Source of the DNA: Peteryoungia wuzhouensis
GTDB taxonomy: Bacteria; Pseudomonadota; Alphaproteobacteria; Rhizobiales; Rhizobiaceae
DNA length: 64,000 nt
Assembly: GCF_003205195.1 (NCBI RefSeq)
Contig: NZ_QJRY01000009.1
Coordinates: 62,001-126,000, forward strand
Reading direction: 5' to 3'
This document shows, piece after piece, positions 57,880 to 64,000 of this stretch; the stretch's first letter is position 1; the number at the start of each line of letters is the position of its first letter. The translations under genes and the position numbers were made by a program. The notes beneath the pieces were generated by a model that did no database searches, was not told the origin of the DNA, and was given only the letters and a program-made list of their open reading frames with translations.

Positions 57880-58812
57880 ATGCCGTTTCGACCGAGCCAC
57901 CGCCAGCTGGAATATCTGATCGCGCTCGGAGAGGCGGGGCATTTTGGCGAGGCTGCCCGGCGATGTCATGTTTCCCAGCCGACGCTGTCCGTGCAGGTGG
58001 CGCTGCTGGAAAAGCAGCTTGGCGTGGCATTGATCGACCGGATGCCGGGCCAGGTGACGCCAACCCCTGTGGGGGCGGAGATCATCAGGGCGGCCAAGGT
58101 CGTCCTCAGCGGACTGGACGAAATCCGGGCCCTGGCGATCAGTTCCAAGGGCAATCTCGGCGGCGCCATCCGGCTCGGGGTGGCGCCGTCCTTCGGGCCC
58201 TATTTCCTGCCTTATCTGCTGCCGCGTCTGCATCGCCAACATCCGGACCTCAAACTCTATATTCGCGAAGACCGTCCACGGCAGCTGGAAAAGGCCGTGT
58301 TGCAGGGCGAGACGGATTGTGGCGTCGGCCCGGTGCCGTTTCACGAGCCGGATCTGGTGGCCGAGGTGATCTGCCGGGAACGGATCTATCTGGGGGTTCC
58401 GCACAAACACCCACTTGCCGATCACAGGTCTGTCCCGATGGCGGCGCTCGAGGGCATGCGGTTGCTGACGCTCGGTCCAGGACACAGACTGCTGGACGAC
58501 GTCAGAAAGCTCGCGGAAATGTCGGGTGCGATCCTGGCCGAAGATTATGAGGGATCGAGCCTCGATGCGATCCGGCAGATGGTTTCGATCGAAATGGGGC
58601 TGTCGCTGTTTCCGGAGCTTTATGTGCGCTCGGAGTTTGCCAAGGATGAAAACATCCGTCTGCTGACCATCGAGGATTGGCAGGGCACGCGTGACATTGC
58701 GTTCTTCTGGCGGAAATCGAGTGCCAGGGGGAGGCACTTCCAGTCCCTGGCCGAACTCGGCCGGCAGGTCGCGGAGGGGCTGTTTGCGTCAGGGTCGATT
58801 GGCGGGACATGA
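57880..58812 (+). CDS. OxyR-like LysR regulator lacking the redox cysteines
   Basis: A 310-aa LysR protein most like the OxyR group: PSHRQLEYLIALGEAGHFGE, CHVSQPTLSVQVALLEKQLG, then LGVAPSFGPYFLPYLLP. In OxyR the sensing cysteines lie in DGHCLRDQ...C; here the same region reads GPGHRLLDDVRKLAEMSG, with Arg and Ala at the two positions. It is therefore unlikely to sense peroxide by disulfide formation. GAGG stands 5 nt before ATG 57880. An OxyR-type box overlaps its leader. Confidence 0.88.
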   Translation: MPFRPSHRQLEYLIALGEAGHFGEAARRCHVSQPTLSVQVALLEKQLGVALIDRMPGQVTPTPVGAEIIRAAKVVLSGLDEIRALAISSKGNLGGAIRLGVAPSFGPYFLPYLLPRLHRQHPDLKLYIREDRPRQLEKAVLQGETDCGVGPVPFHEPDLVAEVICRERIYLGVPHKHPLADHRSVPMAALEGMRLLTLGPGHRLLDDVRKLAEMSGAILAEDYEGSSLDAIRQMVSIEMGLSLFPELYVRSEFAKDENIRLLTIEDWQGTRDIAFFWRKSSARGRHFQSLAELGRQVAEGLFASGSIGGT

Positions 58813-58835
58813 TCCCCGGCGAGGCCGGGGATCAT
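58809..58835. terminator. Bidirectional terminator between LysR and gabD
   Basis: Perfect 12-bp stem (58809-58820 with 58824-58835) and a GAG loop, starting inside the LysR stop codon and ending 7 bp before the convergent gabD stop. Confidence 0.75.
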
Positions 58836-58842
58836 GCTGATG

Positions 58843-60327
58843 TCAGGCGATGCCGCCGAGGCAGATATACTTGATCTCGGTGTAGTCATCGATGCCATAT
58901 TTCGAGCCTTCGCGGCCGAGGCCGGACTGCTTGATGCCGCCAAAGGGTGCGACTTCCGTCGAGATCAGGCCGGTGTTGACGCCGACCATGCCGTATTCGA
59001 GGGCTTCGGCAACCCGGAAGATCTTGGCGATGTCCTTCGAATAGAAGTAGGAGGCGAGGCCGAACTCCGTGGCATTGGCGAGTTCCACCACTTCCTCTTC
59101 CGTCTCGAACTTGAAGAGCGGGGCGACGGGGCCGAAGGTTTCTTCGGTCGCGACCTTCATGGCGGTGGTGACGCCTGTCAGGATGGTCGGCTGGAAGAAC
59201 AGGTCGCCGGCCTCGGCACTATTGCCTCCGAGTGCGACCTTCGCGCCCTTCGATACGGCGTCGGCCACGTGTTCCTTGACCTTCTCGATGGCCTTGGAAT
59301 CGATCAGCGGGCCTGTCGTCACGCCTTCAGCAAAGCCGTCGCCAACCTTCAGCTGGGAGACCTTCTCGGCGAGCTTCTTGGCAAATGCGTCGTAGACGCC
59401 CGACTGGACGTAGAGACGGTTGGCGCAGACGCATGTCTGTCCGGCATTGCGGTATTTCGAGATCATCGCGCCTTCGACGGCGGCATCGAGATCCGCATCG
59501 TCGAAGACGATGAACGGCGCGTTGCCTCCGAGTTCGAGGCCTAGCTTCATGATCTGGTCGGCACCCTGGCGCATCAGGATGCGACCGACATTGGTCGAGC
59601 CGGTAAAGGTCAGCTTGCGGACCTTGTCGTTGGCGCACATTTCCTCACCGACCATGGCGGCATTGGTTGATGTGAGCACCGAAAACAGTCCGGCCGGCAG
59701 GCCTGCGCGTTCCGCGAGGATCGCAAGGGCGAGCGCCGAGAGCGGTGTCTGGGCAGCAGGCTTCGAGACCATCGCGCAGCCGACGGCAAGTGCCGGGGCG
59801 ACCTTGCGGGCGAGCATGGCGTTCGGGAAGTTCCACGGCGTGATCGCGCCGACGACGCCTATGGGCTGCTTGATCACCATGATCCGCTTGTCGGCCTGAT
59901 GGCCGGGGATCGTGTCGCCATAGACGCGCTTGGCTTCCTCGGCGAACCATTCGACATAGGATGCGCCATAGAGGATTTCGCCACGGGCTTCCGGCCAGGG
60001 TTTGCCCATTTCCATGGTGAGGATCGTGGCGAGGTCATCGGCATTGGCGACCATCAGGTCGTTCAGCTTGCGGAGCACGGCTGCGCGCTCCTTGCCGGTC
60101 TTTTTCGCCCAGGCCTTCTGTGCGGCGTGCGCTGCGTCGATCGCCTTGGTGACTTCCGCCTTGTTCACGTCTGGCAGAACGGCGATGACATCGCCGGTCG
60201 CCGGGTTCGTAACCTCAAAGGTCTTGCCGGACTGGCTGGTGGCGAGCCACTCGTTGCCGACCAGCGACTTGTCGGTTGCAAGCGATGGGTCCTTGAGCTT
60301 GTCGGTCAGAATTTTGGAAAGGGTCAT
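58843..60327 (-). CDS. gabD: Succinate/glutarate-semialdehyde dehydrogenase
   Basis: A 494-aa aldehyde dehydrogenase of the GabD group. N166 (ITPWNFPNAM), E265 (KLGLELGGNAPF) and catalytic C299 (NAGQTCVCANR, followed by C301 as in redox-regulated GabD proteins) are all present. It oxidises succinate semialdehyde, or glutarate semialdehyde, to the acid using NAD(P). It lies 3 bp after gabT in a two-gene operon, giving the full GABA shunt or the aminovalerate route. Confidence 0.94.
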   Translation of the reverse strand: MTLSKILTDKLKDPSLATDKSLVGNEWLATSQSGKTFEVTNPATGDVIAVLPDVNKAEVTKAIDAAHAAQKAWAKKTGKERAAVLRKLNDLMVANADDLATILTMEMGKPWPEARGEILYGASYVEWFAEEAKRVYGDTIPGHQADKRIMVIKQPIGVVGAITPWNFPNAMLARKVAPALAVGCAMVSKPAAQTPLSALALAILAERAGLPAGLFSVLTSTNAAMVGEEMCANDKVRKLTFTGSTNVGRILMRQGADQIMKLGLELGGNAPFIVFDDADLDAAVEGAMISKYRNAGQTCVCANRLYVQSGVYDAFAKKLAEKVSQLKVGDGFAEGVTTGPLIDSKAIEKVKEHVADAVSKGAKVALGGNSAEAGDLFFQPTILTGVTTAMKVATEETFGPVAPLFKFETEEEVVELANATEFGLASYFYSKDIAKIFRVAEALEYGMVGVNTGLISTEVAPFGGIKQSGLGREGSKYGIDDYTEIKYICLGGIA

Positions 60328-60330
60328 GCC

Positions 60331-61611
60331 TTAAGCTCCTGCTGCGACTTCGCGGATCGACGCTTCGATCAGGTCAAGCGCCTCGTTGAACACCTCGTCC
60401 TGAATGGTGATCGGGGCGAGGAAGCGGATGACGTTGCTGTAGACGCCGCACGTCAAAAGGATCAGGCCCTTTTCCAACGCCTTGACGCGGACCGCATTGG
60501 TGAAATCCGCGTTGGGCTTGTCGGTTCCCGGAACCTTGAACTCGACGGCATTCATGAAGCCGAGGCCGCGAATATCCATGATGTGGGGAATGTCGGAGCG
60601 CAGGCTTTCGAGGCGCTGCTTCAGGCGGTTGCCAAGCTGGTTGGCGCGCTCGCAGAGCTGTTCCTCTTCGATGACGTCGAGCACAGCATGGGCTGCGGCA
60701 ATCGCCAGCGGGTTGCCCGCATAGGTACCGCCGAGGCCACCGGGGCCGGGGGCATCCATCAGTTCGGCGCGGCCAGTGACGGCCGAGAGCGGGAAGCCGC
60801 CAGCAAGGCTCTTGGCCATCGTCGTCAGGTCCGGAACGACGTCGTAATGCTCCATGGCAAACAGCTTGCCGGTGCGCGCAAAGCCAGTCTGGACCTCGTC
60901 GGCGACCAGAAGGATGCCGTGTTCGTCGCAGAGTTCGCGCAGAGCCTTCATCAGCGGACGCGGAACATCATAGAAGCCGCCTTCGCCCTGGACCGGCTCA
61001 AGAATGATTGCGGCGACCCGCTTCGGGTCGACATCTGCCTTGAAGAGCTTGTCGAGAACGTCGAGCGTGGTCTCGACGTCAATGCCGTGCATCTCAAGCG
61101 GGAAGGGAACGTGGAACACGTCATTCATCATCGGGCCGAAACCGACCTTGTAGGGGACAACCTTGCCGGTCAGCGCCATGCCCATGAAGGTGCGGCCATG
61201 GAAGCCGCCGGTAAACGCGATGACGGCGGAGCGGCCGGTGGCGCAACGCGCGATCTTGATGGCGTTTTCGACGGCTTCGGCGCCGGTCGTTGCAAAGATC
61301 GTCTTCTTCTCGAAATTGCCAGGTACGATCTTGTTCAGGCGTTCGGCGAGCGCGACGTAGTTCTCGTAGGGCACAACCTGATGGCAGGTATGGGTAAAGC
61401 GGTCGAGCTGCTTCTTGACCGCTTCAACGACCTTCGGGTGCCGATGCCCGGTATTGAGAACGGCGATACCGCCGGCAAAGTCGATGTAACGTCGGCCTTC
61501 GACGTCCCAGATCTCGGAATTCTCAGCCTTGTCGGCATAGATCTGCGTGGTCATGCCGACGCCGCGGGAGATGGCGTCATTCTTGCGAGCTGAGATTTCG
61601 GCGTTCTTCAT
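60331..61611 (-). CDS. gabT: 4-Aminobutyrate (5-aminovalerate) aminotransferase
   Basis: A 426-aa class III PLP aminotransferase with E205 (ILEPVQGEGG), D238 (VADEVQTG) and the PLP Lys K267 (TTMAKSLAGG). It transfers the omega-amino group of GABA, and in related enzymes of 5-aminovalerate, to 2-oxoglutarate. It is the first gene of gabT-gabD. A regulator is encoded divergently, with a dyad in the gap. Confidence 0.94.
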   Translation of the reverse strand: MKNAEISARKNDAISRGVGMTTQIYADKAENSEIWDVEGRRYIDFAGGIAVLNTGHRHPKVVEAVKKQLDRFTHTCHQVVPYENYVALAERLNKIVPGNFEKKTIFATTGAEAVENAIKIARCATGRSAVIAFTGGFHGRTFMGMALTGKVVPYKVGFGPMMNDVFHVPFPLEMHGIDVETTLDVLDKLFKADVDPKRVAAIILEPVQGEGGFYDVPRPLMKALRELCDEHGILLVADEVQTGFARTGKLFAMEHYDVVPDLTTMAKSLAGGFPLSAVTGRAELMDAPGPGGLGGTYAGNPLAIAAAHAVLDVIEEEQLCERANQLGNRLKQRLESLRSDIPHIMDIRGLGFMNAVEFKVPGTDKPNADFTNAVRVKALEKGLILLTCGVYSNVIRFLAPITIQDEVFNEALDLIEASIREVAAGA

Positions 61612-61680
61612 CGTTTTCGTCCTGTGCGAAGGGTTGCCAGCGGCGTCGCATCCGACTGCGATCGCGCGGTGCGATATTTC

Positions 61681-61697
61681 CTACATTTTTTCTGTAG
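61681..61697. promoter_or_regulatory. Dyad between gabT and its regulator
   Basis: CTACA, 7-nt T-rich spacer, TGTAG: perfect 5-bp arms in the 146-bp divergent region, 70 bp from the gabT start. A possible promoter for the regulator (TTGCAA with a -10 about 16-17 nt on) begins just to its right. Confidence 0.5.
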
Positions 61698-61757
61698 ACT
61701 TGCAATATGCTTTGTCATCATTATCACCCGTGACTGCGACATTTGATCGAGGGCAGC

Positions 61758-62576
61758 GTGGAAGACATCCGGTTCAAGATTGCAGAGGCGGCCAGGATGG
61801 CGGGGGTGTCACCCTCGACACTGCGCCTTTGGGAAAGCCAGGACCTGATCCAGCCCATTCGGACACCGACAGGGCAGCGGCTGTACGACCGCATCCTGGT
61901 CGACCGATTGAAGCACATAGCCTGGCTCCGGAGCGAAAAGGGCCTTAATCCCGCAGCGATCCGCGAAACCCTTCGCGAGCGCGCGACTGATGTCGATGAG
62001 GATGGCACCGAAAGCGACGACGATGGCGGCGACATCCGGCCAGGTACTCGGATGCGCCGCCTGAGACGTGAGGCGGGCAAGACCCTTGAGACCGTCGCGC
62101 AGGCGACCGGCGTTTCGGTCTCTCAGCTTTCAACCTTCGAGCGGACGTCGCAAGGACTTTCCTTCACCGCCTTGCATGAAGTGGCCCGGCATCTCGGTAC
62201 CACGCTTGCCTCACTCAGCGGACAGGAGGAGGGACGGGGCGGGGAGAGCCTTATCCGGGATGGTCGTTGGGCGTCATGGCCGACCACCTCATCCGGGGTG
62301 GCCGTGCAGGTTCTGGCCGAGGGCCGCAACCAGATGGAGTGCAATCGCTTCCAGTTGGCGCCCGGGGCCTCCAGCGAGGGCGCCTATCAGCATGAGGGGG
62401 AGGAGTTCATCCACATGCTGACCGGGAGCCTCGAGATTATCCTCGACGGTGACCAGTTCTTCGAACTGCATGCCGGCGACAGCTTCTATTTCGAGAGCCG
62501 CAGGCCACATTCCTGGCGCAACATTTCCAGTGGTGAGACGGTTCTCATCTGGATCAACACGCCAGCCACCTTCTGA
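61758..62576 (+). CDS. Regulator with MerR-type HTH, XRE-type HTH and cupin domain
   Basis: A 272-aa protein with three domains: a MerR-like winged helix (about 1-75, RFKIAEAARMAGVSPSTLRL), a Cro/C1-type HTH (about 95-150, MRRLRREAGKTLETVAQATG) and a C-terminal cupin (about 185-272, HEGEEFIHMLTGSLEIILDG, PHSWRNISSGETVLIWINT). XRE-cupin regulators of this sort control GABA, putrescine or amine catabolism. GTG 61758 follows GAGGG by 5 nt and is preferred over TTG 61743. Divergent from gabT-gabD, its likely target. Confidence 0.88.
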   Translation: MEDIRFKIAEAARMAGVSPSTLRLWESQDLIQPIRTPTGQRLYDRILVDRLKHIAWLRSEKGLNPAAIRETLRERATDVDEDGTESDDDGGDIRPGTRMRRLRREAGKTLETVAQATGVSVSQLSTFERTSQGLSFTALHEVARHLGTTLASLSGQEEGRGGESLIRDGRWASWPTTSSGVAVQVLAEGRNQMECNRFQLAPGASSEGAYQHEGEEFIHMLTGSLEIILDGDQFFELHAGDSFYFESRRPHSWRNISSGETVLIWINTPATF

Positions 62577-62590
62577 TCTCAAGGCACAAA

Positions 62591-62621
62591 AAACCCGGCG
62601 ACCGTTTCCGGTGCCGGGTTT
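62591..62621. terminator. Bidirectional terminator
   Basis: AAACCCGGC (62591-62599) pairs with GCCGGGTTT (62613-62621); an inner ACCG/CGGT stem extends it after a single bulged G. It separates the regulator from the convergent outer-membrane factor gene. Confidence 0.85.
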
Positions 62622-62639
62622 CCGTAATCGTTGCGCGGC

Positions 62640-64000
62640 TTACTTGCTTGCGACGACGGTCTTGCTGTCCCAAGCGTAACCCCCGCCGATCGCGACGTTC
62701 AGGGCCACATAGTTGCTTGCCAGTTGCTGCACAGCCTGGGCCAGGTTCGCCTGGGCGCTGGCCACGTTGCGCTGGGCGTCGAGCACGTCGAGCAGCGAGG
62801 ATGCGCCGTCGCGATAGCTTGCGGTTGCGAGCGACAAGGCTTCTTCATAAGAGCGAACGGTCGCCGTCAACGCCGACACGGTCTGGCGCGTGCGGTTGAC
62901 CGCCACGAGAGCGTTTTCAACCTCGGCGACAGCGCTGAGTACCGTCTGTTTCCAGGCGAGGTAAGCTTCGCGGGCTGCGGATTCGCGTGCCTTGACATTG
63001 GCACGACGCTGGCCGCCGTCGAAGATTGGCAGGTTCAGGCTGGGGCCAAAGCCCCACGAGGTCACTCCGCCATTGGCAGCTGACGTCACGATGTAGCTCG
63101 GCGAAATCGATCCGCTCAGGGTAATGGACGGATATAGTGCTGCTTCGGCAACGCCGACCTCCGCAGTGGCGGCGGCCAGGCTGCGTTCGGCAGCGCGAAT
63201 GTCTGGACGGTTGCGGATCAGGTCAGCCGGGACGCCGGCGTTGACGCCGCGCCTTGCATAAGGCTGAGCTGCGCCCTTCTGCAGGTCCGCGAGAAGGGTA
63301 GTCGCCGGCAGGCCGAGCAGCAGCGAAATGCGGTGCACCGACTGGCGGAACCCGATTTCGAGCGACGGGATTTCAGCGACCGTCGAATTCACCAGGCCCT
63401 CGGACTGGACGACGTCGAGACGCGAGGCTGCCCCGGCTTCCAGCTGAAGGCGGGTCAGTTCGAGCGTTTCCTTGCGCGAGGCCAGGTTCTTGCGGGCGAT
63501 CGCGATGCGCTCCTGATAGTAGCGAGCGTCGACATAGGCGGTGACAACGCTCGAGAGGAATGTCAGCTTCGCGACGTCAGCACGGGCATAGGCGCCATCG
63601 AGCGATGCCTTTGCACCTTCCTTGGCGCGGCGATACTGGCCAAAGAGATCCAGCAGCCATGACACATTCGCAGAGCCAGTCGTCGTGTTGCGCGTCGGGC
63701 TGTCCTGGCCACCGGAGCCGGTGCCGTTGAAATCACCCGTGCCGCTGCTGCCGGACACCTGGTGCTGTCCGGAAACCGTAAGCTGCGGGATCGCGGCAGC
63801 ACCTGCAGCTTCAAAATTTGCCTCGGCGGCGGTGATGCGTTCAATGGCCTGCAGGACGTCGAGGTTCTGGGCGAGGCCCTTTTCGACGAGTTTATTCAAC
63901 CGCGGGTCGTTGAAGGCGGTCCACCAGGACGCCAGCGAGACGTCGCCTGCAGCTCTGGCGCTGCCTTCGGAAAATTTGACCGGAAGTGCCGTCTGGGGCG
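62640..64000 (-). CDS. Outer membrane efflux factor (NodT/OprM, TolC family), 5' end off window
   Basis: The frame is open past residue MNKLV... to the window edge (ASWWTAFNDPRLNKLVEKGL), so the true start, with its signal peptide or lipobox, lies beyond 64000. About 453 residues are visible. Two OEP repeats occur, with SRLDVVQSEGLVNSTVAEIP in the first and GASSLLDVLDAQRNVASAQA in the second. RNRPDIRAAERSLAAATAEV is a hallmark of the NodT/OprM group. It forms the outer-membrane channel of an RND or MFS tripartite efflux pump; pump genes are probably just upstream, outside the window. Confidence 0.93.
   Translation of the reverse strand, partial: PQTALPVKFSEGSARAAGDVSLASWWTAFNDPRLNKLVEKGLAQNLDVLQAIERITAAEANFEAAGAAAIPQLTVSGQHQVSGSSGTGDFNGTGSGGQDSPTRNTTTGSANVSWLLDLFGQYRRAKEGAKASLDGAYARADVAKLTFLSSVVTAYVDARYYQERIAIARKNLASRKETLELTRLQLEAGAASRLDVVQSEGLVNSTVAEIPSLEIGFRQSVHRISLLLGLPATTLLADLQKGAAQPYARRGVNAGVPADLIRNRPDIRAAERSLAAATAEVGVAEAALYPSITLSGSISPSYIVTSAANGGVTSWGFGPSLNLPIFDGGQRRANVKARESAAREAYLAWKQTVLSAVAEVENALVAVNRTRQTVSALTATVRSYEEALSLATASYRDGASSLLDVLDAQRNVASAQANLAQAVQQLASNYVALNVAIGGGYAWDSKTVVASK

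Noticed and set aside
1-64000. tRNA, rRNA, CRISPR arrays, insertion sequences, attachment sites and phage genes
   Set aside because: Looked for on both strands by eye in the intergenic regions; none was recognisable. A covariance-model search was not possible here.

Overview
The window is about 60% GC, gene-dense chromosomal DNA of an alphaproteobacterium, most likely of the Rhizobiaceae (Rhizobium/Agrobacterium-like). I infer this from the gene set: an ExoD family protein, TRAP transporters, GcvA-like LysR regulators, an alpha-2-macroglobulin/PBP1C pair, a carrier-protein aminoacylation operon of the type first described in Bradyrhizobium and Agrobacterium, and GGAAC-N16/17-CGTT (EcfG-type) stress promoters. 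I saw no rRNA, tRNA, CRISPR array, transposase, prophage or plasmid gene. The taxonomy rests on family knowledge, not on a database search.

Layout. 1-6013: end of an FAD-linked oxidase gene, a FadR-type regulator, and an operon of a FAH-family sugar-acid dehydratase/hydrolase with a complete TRAP transporter (Q, M, P) behind a clear promoter and a 19-bp palindromic operator, closed by a strong terminator. 6046-7470: EamA exporter and a 44-aa membrane ORF. 7509-12834: a cytochrome oxidase cluster (CuA subunit II, fused subunits I+III, caa3-type CtaG, CopD-like and DUF2231 membrane proteins). 13096-19583: envelope and stress genes, including Pmp3, BI-1 family protein, ECF sigma and anti-sigma, ExoD, two small hydrophilic proteins with divergent stress promoters, DUF475, DUF1810 and OsmC. 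19656-27187: PBP1C and a 1814-aa alpha-2-macroglobulin. 27316-35505: LysR with glutaryl-CoA dehydrogenase, a PAS protein, GlgX, DUF3008, an SDR, MgtC and a single-domain response regulator. 35512-39831: riboflavin synthase, PfkB-family kinase and exbB-exbD-tonB. 39924-48360: lysine-related catabolism (AmaA, AmaB, LysR, a kinase/M23-like/PLP fusion) and PurU. 48663-54461: a five-gene operon for a carrier protein, an acyl-CoA dehydrogenase-like flavoprotein, an amino acid:[carrier protein] ligase, DUF1839 and GH2. 54626-57436: epmB, epmA and efp. 57546-62576: DUF465, an OxyR-like regulator without redox cysteines, gabD, gabT and a MerR-XRE-cupin regulator. 62640-64000: a TolC/NodT outer-membrane factor cut by the window end.

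How the genes fit together. A lysine theme runs through the window. AmaA and AmaB take pipecolate to 2-aminoadipate. The kinase/PLP fusion would, by homology to hydroxylysine kinase and phosphohydroxylysine phospho-lyase, feed 2-aminoadipate semialdehyde to AmaB. GcdH acts at glutaryl-CoA. GabT and GabD can act on 4-aminobutyrate or 5-aminovalerate and their semialdehydes. EpmA and EpmB make and attach beta-lysine to Lys34 of EF-P. The best candidate for an undescribed system is the carrier-protein operon (48663-54461): its ligase retains the zinc triad spacing, its DUF1839 protein has a Cys/His pattern like papain-fold acyltransferases, and its flavoprotein lacks the usual catalytic Glu. Together these suggest an amino acid is loaded on a carrier, modified and transferred to an unknown acceptor.
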